In this document: positions 33,312 through 45,030 of the stretch, piece after piece | Layout of the letters: every line of letters starts with the position of its first letter | How positions within the stretch are numbered: position 1 is the stretch's first letter | The notes under the pieces: model-generated | What the model saw: only the letters and a program-made list of their open reading frames with translations | Told to the model about the DNA's origin: nothing | Database searches by the model: none | Translations under genes and position numbers: made by a program | From: Bacillus sp. es.036 | GTDB lineage: Bacteria; Bacillota; Bacilli; Bacillales; Guptibacillaceae | NCBI RefSeq assembly: GCF_002563635.1 | Contig: NZ_PDIZ01000003.1 | Location: 1 to 64,000 of the forward strand | DNA length: 64,000 bases | Direction of reading: 5' to 3'

Positions 33312-34142
33312 ATGGCGATTAAAAAGTATAAACCGACCACAAACGGTCGTCGTGGTATGTCAGTATCTGACTTTGCTGAAATCACAACAGACCAGCCTGA
33401 AAAATCGTTGCTTGCACCGATTCATAGAAAAGGCGGTCGTAACAACCAGGGTCGCTTGACAGTTCGTCACCAAGGTGGCGGCCATAAGCGTAAATATCGT
33501 ATTATCGACTTTAAACGAGATAAAGATGGAATACCAGGCCGCGTTGCTACGATCGAATACGATCCGAACCGTTCTGCAAACATCGCTCTTATCAACTATG
33601 CTGATGGAGAGAAGCGTTACATTCTTGCTCCAAAAGGAATTAAAGTAGGAACTGAAATTATGTCTGGCGTAGAAGCTGACATTAAAGTAGGAAACACTCT
33701 TCCACTAATCAACATTCCAGTTGGTACAACAATTCATAATATTGAACTTAAGCCAGGCCGTGGCGGACAGCTTGTTCGTTCTGCTGGTGCAGAAGCTCAG
33801 CTTCTTGGTAAAGAAGGTAGATACGTACTAGTACGTCTTCGTTCTGGAGAAACTCGTATGATTCTTTCTACTTGCCGCGCTACAATCGGTCAGGTTGGAA
33901 ACCTTGAACATGAGCTTATCAATATTGGTAAAGCTGGTCGTTCTCGCTGGTTGGGCATTCGTCCTACAGTTCGTGGTTCTGTAATGAACCCTGTTGATCA
34001 CCCACACGGTGGTGGTGAAGGTCGTGCACCTATCGGACGTAAATCACCAATGTCACCTTGGGGCAAACCAACCCTTGGATTTAAGACTCGTAAGAAAAAT
34101 AAAGAATCCGACAAGTACATCGTACGCCGTCGCAAAAAATAA
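33312..34142 (+). CDS. rplB: 50S ribosomal protein L2
   Basis: L2 is needed for peptidyl transferase activity and subunit joining. The 276-residue protein has the signature region [20 protein letters not shown] with the functionally important His. GAAGGAGGG precedes ATG 33312. A 22-bp palindrome lies in the 58-nt gap to rpsS. Confidence 0.97.
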   Translation: MAIKKYKPTTNGRRGMSVSDFAEITTDQPEKSLLAPIHRKGGRNNQGRLTVRHQGGGHKRKYRIIDFKRDKDGIPGRVATIEYDPNRSANIALINYADGEKRYILAPKGIKVGTEIMSGVEADIKVGNTLPLINIPVGTTIHNIELKPGRGGQLVRSAGAEAQLLGKEGRYVLVRLRSGETRMILSTCRATIGQVGNLEHELINIGKAGRSRWLGIRPTVRGSVMNPVDHPHGGGEGRAPIGRKSPMSPWGKPTLGFKTRKKNKESDKYIVRRRKK

Positions 34143-34152
34143 CGGGATTTAC

Positions 34153-34174
34153 CTACGGTTCCGCGGAGCCGTAG
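34153..34174 (+). repeat. Palindrome between rplB and rpsS
   Basis: CTACGG (34153-34158) and CCGTAG (34169-34174) flank a TTCCGCGGAG core, which pairs further with G-T wobble. No T run follows. It lies 26 nt before the rpsS start, so it may tune rpsS translation or RNA processing. Confidence 0.6.
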
Positions 34175-34200
34175 CATAATCTCAAAAGGGAGGTTCACAA

Positions 34201-34479
34201 ATGGGTCGTAGTTTGAAAAAAGGACCTTTTGTCGACGATCATTTAATGAAAAAGGTCGAAGACTTAAATGAAAAGAGCGACAAAAAAGTTATCAAAACTT
34301 GGTCTCGTCGTTCGACAGTATTCCCAGAATTTATTGGACACACTTTTGCAGTATATGATGGACGCAAGCACGTACCGGTTTATGTTACAGAAGACATGGT
34401 CGGCCATAAGCTTGGTGAATTTGCTCCAACTCGCACATATCGCGGGCACGCTGCAGATGACAAAAAAACTAGACGTTAA
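34201..34479 (+). CDS. rpsS: 30S ribosomal protein S19
   Basis: S19 is in the 30S head next to S13. The 92-residue protein starts [19 protein letters not shown] and has the S19 signature around [26 protein letters not shown] precedes ATG 34201; rplV follows after 20 nt. Confidence 0.97.
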   Translation: MGRSLKKGPFVDDHLMKKVEDLNEKSDKKVIKTWSRRSTVFPEFIGHTFAVYDGRKHVPVYVTEDMVGHKLGEFAPTRTYRGHAADDKKTRR

Positions 34480-34499
34480 TTTGAGGGGAGGTACAACGA

Positions 34500-34841
34500 A
34501 TGCAAGCTAAAGCTGTTGCAAAACACGTGCGTATTGCTCCTCGTAAAGCACGCTTAGTCGTAGATCTCATTCGAGGAAAGCAAGTCGGTGAAGCTATTGC
34601 GATTTTGCGCAACACAAACAAAGCTGCTTCTCCAGTAGTTGAGAAAGTGCTTAACTCTGCGATCGCTAATGCAGAGCACAATCTTGAGCTAGAGCCGAAC
34701 AATCTTACGGTTTCTCAAGTGTTTGTGGACGAAGGAGTAACAATGAAACGTTTCCGCCCACGTGCTATGGGTAGAGCTAGCCGCATCAACAAGCGCACTA
34801 GCCACATCACAGTCGTGGTATCAGAAAAGAAGGAGGGATAA
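34500..34841 (+). CDS. rplV: 50S ribosomal protein L22
   Basis: L22 forms part of the exit tunnel. The 113-residue protein starts [19 protein letters not shown]; its tunnel hairpin [20 protein letters not shown] is intact. GAGGGGAGG precedes ATG 34500. rpsC starts 3 nt after its stop. Confidence 0.97.
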   Translation: MQAKAVAKHVRIAPRKARLVVDLIRGKQVGEAIAILRNTNKAASPVVEKVLNSAIANAEHNLELEPNNLTVSQVFVDEGVTMKRFRPRAMGRASRINKRTSHITVVVSEKKEG

Positions 34842-34844
34842 CGA

Positions 34845-35504
34845 GTGGGTCAGAAAATTAATCCGGTAGGACTTCGAATTGGTGTCATTCGTGATTGGGA
34901 GTCTAAATGGTACGCAGACAAAGATTACGCTAACCTTTTACACGAAGATATTAAAATTCGTGAATATATTGAAAAACGTTTGAAGGATGCATCTGTTTCA
35001 GCTGTTGAAATCGAACGTGCAGCAAACCGAGTGAATGTAACAGTGAAAACTGCTAAGCCTGGTATGGTAATCGGTAAAGGTGGTTCTGAAGTTGAGTCTC
35101 TTCGTAAGTCTCTCGCGGAACTAACAGGTAAGAAAGTTCACGTTAACATTTTCGAAATCAAACAAGCTGACATCGACGCAACTCTAGTTGCTGATAACAT
35201 CGCTCGTCAACTTGAAAACCGAGTTTCATTCCGTCGCGCTATGAAGCAAACAATTCAACGCGCTATGAGATCTGGAGCTAAAGGTATTAAAACGCAAGTA
35301 TCTGGCCGTCTAAACGGTGCTGATATTGCTCGTTCTGAATCATACAGTGAAGGTACTGTACCTCTTCACACACTTCGTGCTGACATCGATTATGGTACTG
35401 CAGAAGCAGATACTACTTACGGTAAGCTTGGTGTGAAGATTTGGATCTATCGTGGTGAAGTCCTTCCAACGAAAGGAACGCAAAAAGAGGAAGGGGGAAA
35501 ATAA
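34845..35504 (+). CDS. rpsC: 30S ribosomal protein S3
   Basis: S3 lies at the mRNA entry channel. The start is GTG 34845, giving 219 residues that begin [18 protein letters not shown]. The KH domain motif [10 protein letters not shown] and the C-terminal signature around [10 protein letters not shown] are present. GAAGGAGGG lies in the rplV tail. Confidence 0.97.
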   Translation: MGQKINPVGLRIGVIRDWESKWYADKDYANLLHEDIKIREYIEKRLKDASVSAVEIERAANRVNVTVKTAKPGMVIGKGGSEVESLRKSLAELTGKKVHVNIFEIKQADIDATLVADNIARQLENRVSFRRAMKQTIQRAMRSGAKGIKTQVSGRLNGADIARSESYSEGTVPLHTLRADIDYGTAEADTTYGKLGVKIWIYRGEVLPTKGTQKEEGGK

Positions 35505-36135
<631 letters not shown>

Positions 36136-36155
36136 TATGAGGGGAGGTTTGCGAA

Positions 36156-36419
36156 ATGAGCGAACGCAATAATCGCAAAGAATACACTGGGCGTGTTGTC
36201 TCTGACAAAATGGATAAGACAATTACTGTTTTAGTTGAGACTTACAAAATGCACCCTTTATACGGTAAACGTGTTAAGTATTCTAAAAAGCTAAAAGCAC
36301 ATGACGAAAACAACACTGCAAAAATCAACGACGTGGTAACTATTATGGAAACTCGTCCACTTTCTAAAGATAAGCGTTTCCGTCTTATGGAAGTTGTTGT
36401 AGAAGCAGTTATTATCTAA
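36156..36419 (+). CDS. rpsQ: 30S ribosomal protein S17
   Basis: S17 is an early-binding OB-fold protein of the 30S body. The 87-residue protein starts [20 protein letters not shown] and has the conserved [23 protein letters not shown] precedes ATG 36156. rplN starts 45 nt later. Confidence 0.97.
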   Translation: MSERNNRKEYTGRVVSDKMDKTITVLVETYKMHPLYGKRVKYSKKLKAHDENNTAKINDVVTIMETRPLSKDKRFRLMEVVVEAVII

Positions 36420-36464
36420 ATGAACTCGGATCATTGAATAATGTCCGAAGGGAGGTCTTTCTAG

Positions 36465-36833
36465 ATGATTCAACAGGAATCTCGTTTGAAATCAGCTGAC
36501 AACTCTGGTGCTCGTGAATTGCTTTGTATTAAAGTACTTGGTGGCTCTGGTCGCAAAACAGCTAACATTGGTGACGTAATTGTATGTTCGGTGAAACAAG
36601 CAACACCTGGTGGCGTTGTTAAGAAGGGTGAAGTCGTAAGAGCTGTTATTGTACGCAGTAAATCTGGCGTTCGTCGTCAAGATGGTTCATACATCAAATT
36701 TGACGAAAACGCAGCGGTTGTTATCCGTGATGACAAAGGACCGCGCGGAACACGTATTTTCGGACCAGTTGCACGCGAACTACGCGACAACCAGTTTATG
36801 AAAATCGTTTCTCTAGCTCCAGAAGTTCTTTAA
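36465..36833 (+). CDS. rplN: 50S ribosomal protein L14
   Basis: L14 takes part in intersubunit bridges and binds the silencing factor RsfS. The 122-residue protein starts [20 protein letters not shown] and ends [10 protein letters not shown], the standard form. GAAGGGAGG precedes ATG 36465. Confidence 0.97.
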   Translation: MIQQESRLKSADNSGARELLCIKVLGGSGRKTANIGDVIVCSVKQATPGGVVKKGEVVRAVIVRSKSGVRRQDGSYIKFDENAAVVIRDDKGPRGTRIFGPVARELRDNQFMKIVSLAPEVL

Positions 36834-36874
36834 TCATTTGAAAATAGATGCCTTGTAAGGAGGTGCGCGACCTT

Positions 36875-37186
36875 ATGCACGTAAAAAAGGGAGATAAAGT
36901 AAAAGTTATTTCTGGTAAGGATAAAGGTAAACAAGGTGTGATCCTTGAAGCTTACCCGAAAAAAGATAGAGTTATCGTTGAAGGTGTAAACCTTGTTAAG
37001 AAACACTCAAAACCATCCCAGGCTAATCCTCAAGGTGGAATTATTGAGCAGGAAGCAGCGATTCACGTTTCTAACGTAATGGCGCTTGATCCGAAGTCTG
37101 GTGAACCTACTCGCGTTGGTTACAAAGTAGACAACGGGAAAAAAGTTCGTATCTCAAAAAAATCCGGTGAAGTACTCGATAAGTAG
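36875..37186 (+). CDS. rplX: 50S ribosomal protein L24
   Basis: L24 starts folding of the 23S 5' domain. From ATG 36875 it has 103 residues and begins [19 protein letters not shown], a KOW motif. TAAGGAGGTG lies upstream; the frame open from 36848 overlaps that site and is rejected as the start. Confidence 0.96.
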   Translation: MHVKKGDKVKVISGKDKGKQGVILEAYPKKDRVIVEGVNLVKKHSKPSQANPQGGIIEQEAAIHVSNVMALDPKSGEPTRVGYKVDNGKKVRISKKSGEVLDK

Positions 37187-37211
37187 TTCGTAGCGAAAGG
37201 AGGTCAATCCG

Positions 37212-37751
37212 ATGAATCGTTTCCAAGAAAAGTATCAAAATGAAACTAAACCTGCATTGATGGAGAAATTTAATTATTCCTCTGTTATGGAAGTTCCAAA
37301 ACTTGATAAAATCGTAATCAACATGGGTGTTGGTGACGCTGTACAGAACCCGAAAGCTCTTGATACAGCTGTTGAGGAACTTGAGTTAATCTCAGGTCAA
37401 AAACCACTAATCACACGTGCTAAGAAGTCTATCGCAGGCTTTAAGCTTCGTGAAGATATGCCAATCGGTGCAAAAGTTACTTTGCGCGGTACTCGTATGT
37501 TTGAATTCCTAGACAAACTAATTTCTGTTTCACTTCCACGTGTACGTGACTTCAGAGGTGTGTCTAAGAAATCATTCGACGGTCGTGGTAACTACACACT
37601 TGGTATTAAAGAACAGTTGATTTTCCCTGAAATTGATTACGATAAAGTAAATAAAGTACGCGGAATGGACATCGTTATCGTAACAACAGCTAATACGGAC
37701 GAAGAGAGCCGTGAAATGTTGACTAACCTAGGTATGCCATTTCAAAAGTAA
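37212..37751 (+). CDS. rplE: 50S ribosomal protein L5
   Basis: L5 binds 5S rRNA and contacts P-site tRNA. The 179-residue protein starts [20 protein letters not shown] and carries the signature [21 protein letters not shown] precedes ATG 37212. It lies 16 nt before rpsN. Confidence 0.97.
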   Translation: MNRFQEKYQNETKPALMEKFNYSSVMEVPKLDKIVINMGVGDAVQNPKALDTAVEELELISGQKPLITRAKKSIAGFKLREDMPIGAKVTLRGTRMFEFLDKLISVSLPRVRDFRGVSKKSFDGRGNYTLGIKEQLIFPEIDYDKVNKVRGMDIVIVTTANTDEESREMLTNLGMPFQK

Positions 37752-37755
37752 GTAA

Positions 37756-37953
<198 letters not shown>

Positions 37954-37982
37954 ACCCGAAATAGGGAAGGAGGTAATTACTA

Positions 37983-38381
37983 ATGGTCATGACTGATCCA
38001 ATTGCAGATATGCTTACAAGAATTCGTAATGCGAACACAGTTCGCCACGAAAAACTAGAGTTGCCTGCATCGAATTCGAAAAGAAACATCGCTGAAATCC
38101 TCAAACGTGAAGGTTTTGTACGTGATGTTGAAATGATCGAAGACAACAAACAAGGAATCATCCGTATCTTCTTAAAGTACGGTTCAAATAACGAACGCGT
38201 TATCACTGGATTAAAGCGAATCAGTAAACCTGGACTTCGCGTATACGCTAAAGCAGACGAAGTACCTCGCGTACTTGGCGGCTTAGGAATCGCTCTTGTT
38301 TCTACTTCTAAAGGAATTATGACGGACAAAGAAGCTCGTCAACAGCAAGTAGGCGGAGAAGTTCTAGCGTACGTTTGGTAA
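37983..38381 (+). CDS. rpsH: 30S ribosomal protein S8
   Basis: S8 organizes the central domain of 16S rRNA. The 132-residue protein starts [18 protein letters not shown] and ends GGEVLAYVW, the S8 signature tail. GGAAGGAGG precedes ATG 37983. The second Met (37989) is a possible alternative start. Confidence 0.97.
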   Translation: MVMTDPIADMLTRIRNANTVRHEKLELPASNSKRNIAEILKREGFVRDVEMIEDNKQGIIRIFLKYGSNNERVITGLKRISKPGLRVYAKADEVPRVLGGLGIALVSTSKGIMTDKEARQQQVGGEVLAYVW

Positions 38382-38408
38382 TTCTTAAAGCAGAATGGAG
38401 GTGTCAAT

Positions 38409-38945
38409 ATGTCACGTGTCGGACTTAAACCGATTGAAATCCCAAGTGATGTAACAATCGATATCAAAGGAGACGTTGTAACGATCAAAGGACCTAAAGG
38501 GGAACTTTCTCGTACATTCAGCCCAGATATCAAAGTAAACATTGAAGAGAACGTGCTAACAGTAGCTCGTCCTTCTGATCATAAAGAGCACCGTGCACTT
38601 CACGGAACAACTCGCAGCCTGATCGCTAACATGGTTGAAGGTGTGACTAAAGGCTTTGAAAAAGGTCTTGAAATCATCGGTGTTGGTTACCGTGCAAGTA
38701 AATCTGGTCAAAAATTAATCCTTAACGTAGGGTACTCTCACCCAGTTGAGATGGTACCTGAAGAAGGCATTGAAATTGAAGTACCTTCTAACACAAAAGT
38801 TGTTGTTAAAGGTATCGATAAAGAACGCGTTGGAGCTGTTGCAGCAAACATCCGTTCAGTACGTACTCCAGAACCTTACAAAGGTAAAGGAATTCGTTAC
38901 GAAGGCGAATATGTACGTCGTAAAGAAGGTAAAACAGGTAAATAG
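38409..38945 (+). CDS. rplF: 50S ribosomal protein L6
   Basis: L6 binds near the sarcin-ricin loop. The 178-residue protein has two related domains, with [19 protein letters not shown] near the end, the L6 signature. ATGGAGGTG precedes ATG 38409. rplR follows after 31 nt. Confidence 0.97.
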   Translation: MSRVGLKPIEIPSDVTIDIKGDVVTIKGPKGELSRTFSPDIKVNIEENVLTVARPSDHKEHRALHGTTRSLIANMVEGVTKGFEKGLEIIGVGYRASKSGQKLILNVGYSHPVEMVPEEGIEIEVPSNTKVVVKGIDKERVGAVAANIRSVRTPEPYKGKGIRYEGEYVRRKEGKTGK

Positions 38946-38976
38946 GTAAAAACCTAGCGGAAAGGAGTGACGTTTA

Positions 38977-39339
38977 ATGATCACTAAGGCCGATAAAAAC
39001 AAAGCGCGTCAAAAAAGACACGCTCGCGTACGCCGCACAGTTACCGGCACTACTGAACGTCCGCGTCTAAACGTATTCCGTTCTAACAAGAACATCTATG
39101 CTCAGCTTATCGATGACACTAAAGGTGTTACAATCGTTGGAGCTTCAAGTATGGAACAAGGAATTGACGTTGAACACGGCGGTAACACAGAAGCAGCTGT
39201 GACAGTCGGAGAAGCTATCGCAAAGCGTGCTGTTGAAGCAGGTTATTCAGAAGTGGTTTTCGACCGCGGAGGATACCTCTATCACGGACGTGTAAAAGCT
39301 CTTGCAGACGCAGCGCGTGAAGCAGGACTGAAATTTTAA
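38977..39339 (+). CDS. rplR: 50S ribosomal protein L18
   Basis: L18 binds 5S rRNA with L5. The 120-residue protein starts [20 protein letters not shown] and ends [10 protein letters not shown], the conserved tail. AAAGGAGTGA precedes ATG 38977. Confidence 0.97.
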   Translation: MITKADKNKARQKRHARVRRTVTGTTERPRLNVFRSNKNIYAQLIDDTKGVTIVGASSMEQGIDVEHGGNTEAAVTVGEAIAKRAVEAGYSEVVFDRGGYLYHGRVKALADAAREAGLKF

Positions 39340-39357
39340 TAAAAAGGAGGTTAACTC

Positions 39358-39858
39358 ATGCCTAGCATTGATGCTAACAAACTAGAACTTGAAGAACGCG
39401 TAGTTACCGTTAACCGCGTAGCGAAAGTTGTTAAAGGTGGACGTCGTTTCCGCTTCGCAGCTATCGTAGTTGTCGGAGATAAAAACGGTCACGTTGGATT
39501 CGGAACTGGTAAAGCACAGGAAGTTCCTGAAGCTATTCGCAAAGCTATTGAAGATGCGAAAAAGAACTTAATTACTGTTCCTGTTGTAGGAACTACAATC
39601 CCTCACCAAATCACAGGTCATTTCGGAGCTGGTAACGTACTATTGAAGCCTGCTTCTGAAGGTACTGGAGTTATCGCTGGCGGACCCGTTCGTGCGGTAC
39701 TTGAACTTGCTGGTGTAGGTGACATTCTATCGAAGTCTCTTGGATCTAACAATCCGATTAACATGGTGCGTGCAACTCTTAATGGCCTTGAAAACCTTAA
39801 GCGCGCTGAAGACGTTGCGAAGCTTCGTGGAAAATCTGTAGAAGAGCTACTAGGTTAA
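39358..39858 (+). CDS. rpsE: 30S ribosomal protein S5
   Basis: S5 is at the mRNA entry site and influences fidelity. The 166-residue protein has the N-terminal dsRBD-like domain with the spectinomycin loop region [20 protein letters not shown] and a C-terminal domain with [28 protein letters not shown] precedes ATG 39358. Confidence 0.97.
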   Translation: MPSIDANKLELEERVVTVNRVAKVVKGGRRFRFAAIVVVGDKNGHVGFGTGKAQEVPEAIRKAIEDAKKNLITVPVVGTTIPHQITGHFGAGNVLLKPASEGTGVIAGGPVRAVLELAGVGDILSKSLGSNNPINMVRATLNGLENLKRAEDVAKLRGKSVEELLG

Positions 39859-39872
39859 GGGAGGGAAATTAG

Positions 39873-40061
39873 ATGGCTAAGCAATTAGAAATCACCCTCA
39901 CACGTAGTGTGATTGGTCGCCCTCAAGACCAACGCGTGACGGTAAAAACACTTGGACTTAAGAAAATGCATCACACGGTTGTTCATAACGACAATCCTGC
40001 GATTCGCGGTATGATCAACAAGGTATCTCACCTTGTAACTGTTAACGAAATTGATGCATAA
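39873..40061 (+). CDS. rpmD: 50S ribosomal protein L30
   Basis: The 62-residue protein starts [17 protein letters not shown] and ends [12 protein letters not shown], the short bacterial L30. GGGAGGG precedes ATG 39873, 14 nt after rpsE. Confidence 0.96.
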   Translation: MAKQLEITLTRSVIGRPQDQRVTVKTLGLKKMHHTVVHNDNPAIRGMINKVSHLVTVNEIDA

Positions 40062-40090
40062 AAAATCTATACATTGAGGAGGTGCCCACA

Positions 40091-40531
40091 ATGAAACTAC
40101 ACGAACTAAAACCATCTGAAGGTTCTCGTAAAGAACGCAACAGACTTGGTCGCGGTATTGCTACTGGTAACGGTAAGACATCTGGCCGTGGTCAAAAAGG
40201 TCAAAAAGCTCGTTCTGGCGGCGGTGTACGCGTCGGTTTCGAAGGAGGACAACTTCCAATCTTCAAACGTCTACCGAAACGTGGATTTACAAACATGAAC
40301 CGTAAAGAGTTCGCGATTGTTAATCTTGATTCGTTGAACCGTTTTGAAGATGGAACTGAAGTTTCTCCAGAACTTCTTTTAGAATCTGGCGTAGTTAGCA
40401 AAGAAAAAGCTGGAATTAAGATTCTAGGTAATGGTAAGCTTGAGAAAAAGCTTACCGTGAAAGCCCACAAGTTCTCTGCTTCTGCAAAAGAGGCGATTGA
40501 AGCGGCAGGCGGAAATACTGAGGTGATCTAA
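40091..40531 (+). CDS. rplO: 50S ribosomal protein L15
   Basis: From ATG 40091 the protein has 146 residues, starting [20 protein letters not shown] with the glycine-rich [30 protein letters not shown] precedes this start; a frame open from 40082 overlaps the site. Its stop overlaps the secY start by one base, so production of the channel is coupled to L15. Confidence 0.97.
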   Translation: MKLHELKPSEGSRKERNRLGRGIATGNGKTSGRGQKGQKARSGGGVRVGFEGGQLPIFKRLPKRGFTNMNRKEFAIVNLDSLNRFEDGTEVSPELLLESGVVSKEKAGIKILGNGKLEKKLTVKAHKFSASAKEAIEAAGGNTEVI

Positions 40532-41826
40532 TGTTCCAAGCAATCTCCAACATTATGCGCGTAGGTGATATTAGAAACAAGATTATCTTCACCCTACTCA
40601 TGCTTGTCGTGTTCCGAATCGGAACATTCATACCGGTTCCTGGTGTGAACAGAGATGTATTACAATTCCAAGATCAAATGAGTCTCTTCGGAGTTCTCAA
40701 CACCTTTGGCGGTGGAGCGTTGCAAAACTTCTCCATCTTTGCCATGGGAATTATGCCTTATATCACTGCTTCTATCATTGTGCAGCTTTTACAAATGGAC
40801 GTTGTTCCGAAGTTTACCGAATGGTCTAAACAAGGGGAAGCCGGACGTAAAAAGCTAACACAAGTTACTCGTTATGGAACGATTGCGCTTGGACTTGTCC
40901 AGGGTATTGGTCTTTCCATCGGGTTTAACAATATTGTTGGTGGTCAGTTGATTAGTAATCCCGGTGTACTAACGTATCTAAATATTTCTCTAGTTTTAAC
41001 AGCCGGAACGGCTTTTTTGATGTGGTTAGGCGAACAGATCACAGCAAAAGGTGTTGGAAATGGAATCTCAATAATAATCTTTGCTGGGATTGTAGCTGCA
41101 ATTCCTCCAGGGCTTAATCAGCTTTACGCTCAGATGTTTGAGGGTTCTCAGGATGAGTTGTTCATTAACATCGTCACTCTTGCGATTATTGCACTTGCAG
41201 CACTTGCAATTGTTGTCGCTGTTATCTTTGTTCAACAAGGTCTTCGCAAAATTCCAATTCAATATGCAAAACGAACTGTTAACCGCAGACAAGTAGGTGG
41301 TGAATCCACTCACTTACCGATTAAAGTTAATGCAGCAGGTGTTATTCCAGTTATCTTTGCGATATCACTGATCATTACTCCACCAACGATCGCCAGGTTG
41401 TTCGGAGATAATACGGTAACGGAATGGATCATTAGGGTGTTTGACTATACACAACCTATTGGTATGGTCGTGTATGCGTTACTCATCATTGGATTTACGT
41501 ATTTCTATACGTTCGTCCAGGTTAATCCGGAGAAGATGGCTGAGAATCTGAAGAAACAGGGTGGATACATTCCTGGTATTCGTCCGGGTAATGCAACGGA
41601 AACGTACATTACTCGTATTCTCTACCGTTTAACGTTTGTAGGAGCACTTTTCCTTGCTGTTATATCGATTATTCCGGTATTTTTCACAACCGTAGCAGGA
41701 CTGCCGCAGACGCTGCAAATCGGCGGAACAAGCTTGCTGATCGTTGTTGGGGTAGCGCTTGATACGATGAAGCAAATTGAAAGTCAATTAATTAAACGTC
41801 ATTATAAAGGCTTTATTAAATCTTGA
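40531..41826 (+). CDS. secY: Protein translocase subunit SecY
   Basis: SecY is the pore of the Sec translocon. The 431-residue protein has ten predicted membrane helices, including the first pair around residues 18-40 and 70-95, the plug region near GVNRDVL, and conserved cytosolic loops (KFTEWSKQGEAGRKK; GIRPGNATETYI). It is coupled to rplO. A compact hairpin lies in the 66-nt gap to adk. Confidence 0.97.
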   Translation: MFQAISNIMRVGDIRNKIIFTLLMLVVFRIGTFIPVPGVNRDVLQFQDQMSLFGVLNTFGGGALQNFSIFAMGIMPYITASIIVQLLQMDVVPKFTEWSKQGEAGRKKLTQVTRYGTIALGLVQGIGLSIGFNNIVGGQLISNPGVLTYLNISLVLTAGTAFLMWLGEQITAKGVGNGISIIIFAGIVAAIPPGLNQLYAQMFEGSQDELFINIVTLAIIALAALAIVVAVIFVQQGLRKIPIQYAKRTVNRRQVGGESTHLPIKVNAAGVIPVIFAISLIITPPTIARLFGDNTVTEWIIRVFDYTQPIGMVVYALLIIGFTYFYTFVQVNPEKMAENLKKQGGYIPGIRPGNATETYITRILYRLTFVGALFLAVISIIPVFFTTVAGLPQTLQIGGTSLLIVVGVALDTMKQIESQLIKRHYKGFIKS

Positions 41827-41866
41827 GGATAAATTGGGAAGAACTTTCTTCCCCTCCTTCATCCTC
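41825..41866 (+). repeat. Two-level hairpin between secY and adk
   Basis: GAGGAT (41825-41830) pairs with ATCCTC (41861-41866) and encloses GGGAAGA/TCTTCCC (41836-41853). It includes the secY stop codon (41824-41826). No T run follows. Confidence 0.6.
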
Positions 41867-41892
41867 GATTGGGTGACGTGCGGAGGGATTAG

Positions 41893-42542
<650 letters not shown>

Positions 42543-42543
<1 letters not shown>

Positions 42544-43289
42544 TGATTATTTGCAAGACTCCTCGTGAACTTGATATTATGCGAGAGGCAGGCAGAATTG
42601 TCGCGTTAACACATCAAGAACTACAGAAGCACATCAAGCCTGGAGTTACGACAAAAGAGCTGGATACGATTGCCGATCGGTTTATTCGTCAGCTTGATGC
42701 AATTCCTTCCTTTAAGGGTTACAATGGATTTACTGGAAGTATATGCGCTTCAGTTAATGAAGAGCTAGTACATGGTATTCCAGGGGATCGCGTGTTGGCG
42801 GAAGGAGATATAATTAGCATTGATATTGGTGCTAAGTATAACGGTTATCATGGAGATTCAGCATGGACCTATCCTGTTGGCACTATCTCAGAACAAGACG
42901 AACGGTTGTTAAAAGTTACCGAGGAATCGTTATATAAAGGGTTGGATGAGGCGAAAGCTGGTAGGAGGCTTTCAGATATCTCTCATGCGATCCAAGCATA
43001 TGCCGAAGCTGAGGGTTTTTCGATTGTACGAGAATATGTTGGTCATGGTGTAGGTCAGGACCTTCATGAAGATCCTCAAATTCCCCATTACGGTCCTCCA
43101 GGAAAAGGGCCGCGGCTTAAGCAGGGGATGGTCCTTGCGGTAGAGCCAATGGTGAATATGGGCTCTCGCTACGTTCGAACACTTTCGGATAATTGGACTG
43201 TAGTAACAACTGACGGTAAGAACTGCGCTCATTTCGAGCACACGATTGCCGTTACGGAAGAAGGATATGAAATACTAACAAAGGCCTAA
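42543..43289 (+). CDS. map: Methionine aminopeptidase type I
   Basis: Map removes the initiator methionine. The 248-residue protein has the pita-bread fold with dinuclear metal ligands in [20 protein letters not shown] (two Asp), EYVGHGVG (His), VEPMV (Glu) and FEHTIAVT (Glu). It lacks an N-terminal zinc-finger extension, so it is the short type Ia form. It is coupled to adk and lies in its usual spc operon position. Confidence 0.96.
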
Positions 43290-43305
43290 GTGAAGGTGAT
43301 GGTTC

Positions 43306-43626
43306 GTGAAAGAGTCGGATACCGTTCCCGAGATCGGTCAGATCGCTCGGAATAAACGGGGAAGAGACGCTGATCAATATAGCGTGATTGTAGGGATTGT
43401 AGATGAACGTTATGTTTTCTTAGCGGACGGGGATAAACGAAAGTTTGATCGTCCTAAGCGGAAGAACCTCGCACACCTTGAGCTGGTAGAGTATATATCT
43501 CCTGAGGTAAAGCGAAGTCTTGAAGAAACGGGCCGTGTCACAAATGGCAAGCTACGTTTCGCGATCTCAAAGTATTTGAGTGAACACGTCATTGATTTAA
43601 AGGAGGGAGAGCAAGTAGATGGCTAA
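43306..43626 (+). CDS. KOW-domain RNA-binding protein (L14e-like)
   Basis: This 106-residue protein starts at GTG 43306 after AAGGTGATGG. It has an N-terminal KOW-like segment ([19 protein letters not shown], then [18 protein letters not shown]) that resembles the archaeal/eukaryotic L14e family, and a charged helical C-terminus. It lies between map and infA, overlapping infA by 8 nt, a place where Bacillus relatives carry such a gene. A ribosome-linked role is likely from context, but I know of no proven function. Confidence 0.85.
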   Translation: MKESDTVPEIGQIARNKRGRDADQYSVIVGIVDERYVFLADGDKRKFDRPKRKNLAHLELVEYISPEVKRSLEETGRVTNGKLRFAISKYLSEHVIDLKEGEQVDG

Positions 43627-43837
43627 AGAAGAAGTAATTGAAATGGAAGGCACGGTTATCGAACCTCTACCGAATGCAATGTTTCGAGTAGAACTCGAAA
43701 ACGGTCATAAGATTCTTGCTCACGTATCCGGAAAGATACGCATGCATTACATTCGTATTTTACCAGGTGACAAAGTAACTGTTGAGCTTTCTCCATACGA
43801 CCTATCACGTGGACGTATCACGTATCGTTATAAATAA
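43619..43837 (+). CDS. infA: Translation initiation factor IF-1
   Basis: IF-1 blocks the A site during initiation. The 72-residue OB-fold protein starts [20 protein letters not shown] and ends [24 protein letters not shown] in the tail of the KOW gene is its ribosome binding site. It overlaps that gene by 8 nt. Confidence 0.97.
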   Translation: MAKEEVIEMEGTVIEPLPNAMFRVELENGHKILAHVSGKIRMHYIRILPGDKVTVELSPYDLSRGRITYRYK

Positions 43838-43845
43838 GAAATTAA

Positions 43846-43986
<141 letters not shown>

Positions 43987-44007
43987 TATATAAGGAGGTG
44001 CAACGTA

Positions 44008-44373
44008 ATGGCACGTATTGCTGGTATTGATGTTCCACGCGAAAAGCGCATCGTAATCGCGTTAACTTACGTTTATGGAATCGGTAAAACAACTGCGAAA
44101 CAAGTTCTAGTTGACGCTGGTGTTTCTGAAGACACTCGTGTACGCGACTTAACTGAAGAAGAGCTCGGAAAAATCCGTGAAGTAGTAGACAAAATTAAAG
44201 TTGAGGGTGATCTTCGTCGTGAAATCTCACTTAACATTAAACGTCTAATCGAAATCGGTTCTTATCGTGGTATCCGCCACCGTCGTGGTCTTCCTGTCCG
44301 AGGTCAACATACGAAGAACAACTCTCGTACTCGTAAAGGCCCTCGCCGTACAGTAGCTAACAAGAAGAAGTAA
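44008..44373 (+). CDS. rpsM: 30S ribosomal protein S13
   Basis: S13 forms intersubunit bridges in the head. The 121-residue protein starts [20 protein letters not shown] and has the C-terminal signature [29 protein letters not shown] precedes ATG 44008. Confidence 0.97.
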   Translation: MARIAGIDVPREKRIVIALTYVYGIGKTTAKQVLVDAGVSEDTRVRDLTEEELGKIREVVDKIKVEGDLRREISLNIKRLIEIGSYRGIRHRRGLPVRGQHTKNNSRTRKGPRRTVANKKK

Positions 44374-44389
44374 GGGAGGTAATTAACAA

Positions 44390-44785
44390 ATGGCTAAACA
44401 ACGTAAAGCAAATACGCGCAAAAAGCGCGTGAAAAAGAATGTTGAGAGTGGAGTAGCTCATATCCGTTCTACTTTTAACAACACTATTATTACGATTACT
44501 GACACTCACGGAAATGCGATTTCTTGGGCAACTTCCGGTAACATGGGCTTCAAAGGTTCTCGTAAGTCAACTCCATTCGCTGCTCAAATGGCTGCTGAAA
44601 CTGCAGGTAAAACTGCACAGGAGCATGGCATGAAAACTGTAGAAGTTTCTGTTAAAGGCCCTGGAGCTGGTCGTGAAGCTGCTATCCGTGCACTTCAAGC
44701 TGTAGGTCTAGAAGTTACTGCGATCCGTGACGTAACTCCAGTACCTCATAACGGCTGCCGTCCACCAAAACGTCGTAGAGTCTAA
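44390..44785 (+). CDS. rpsK: 30S ribosomal protein S11
   Basis: S11 lies on the platform near the mRNA exit. The 131-residue protein has [15 protein letters not shown] and the C-terminal signature [27 protein letters not shown] precedes ATG 44390. The following 245 nt before rpoA hold two strong hairpins. Confidence 0.97.
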   Translation: MAKQRKANTRKKRVKKNVESGVAHIRSTFNNTIITITDTHGNAISWATSGNMGFKGSRKSTPFAAQMAAETAGKTAQEHGMKTVEVSVKGPGAGREAAIRALQAVGLEVTAIRDVTPVPHNGCRPPKRRRV

Positions 44786-44792
44786 GGTAGTA

Positions 44793-44850
44793 GAGAGTTC
44801 AAAAACGTAGATATTCCCCTTCGGGAGAATGCCTGGTTTTGAACAATCTC
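44793..44850 (+). repeat. Large hairpin after rpsK
   Basis: GAGA/TCTC and GTTCAAAA/TTTTGAAC (44797-44804 with 44837-44844) enclose ATTCCCC-TTCG-GGAGAAT. The outer and inner stems are strong and the loop is a stable TTCG. No T run follows, so it is not an ordinary terminator. Confidence 0.75.
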
Positions 44851-44974
44851 TTATGGAAAGATTCAATCTATCGGTATACAATTGATGAACATGTCAATAA
44901 TGATAATGTATAAATTGTTGACGGTTGACGAATCATAATTAGGTTGTTGGTATTTTGACCGCCTAAGGGGATTA

Positions 44975-45001
44975 TTCGGTTAGACAGCATGTCTAACCGA
45001 A
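44975..45001 (+). repeat. Perfect 12-bp hairpin before rpoA
   Basis: TTCGGTTAGACA (44975-44986) and TGTCTAACCGAA (44990-45001) have a GCA loop and no T run. It ends 15 nt before the GAAGGAGGG of rpoA. Confidence 0.8.
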
Positions 45002-45030
45002 GTTCGACGTTTTGAAGGAGGGTTTGTTGG

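Noticed and set aside
44925-44953. TTGACG with TGGTAT as an rpoA promoter
   Set aside because: The -10 matches only half of the consensus; evidence is too weak to call.
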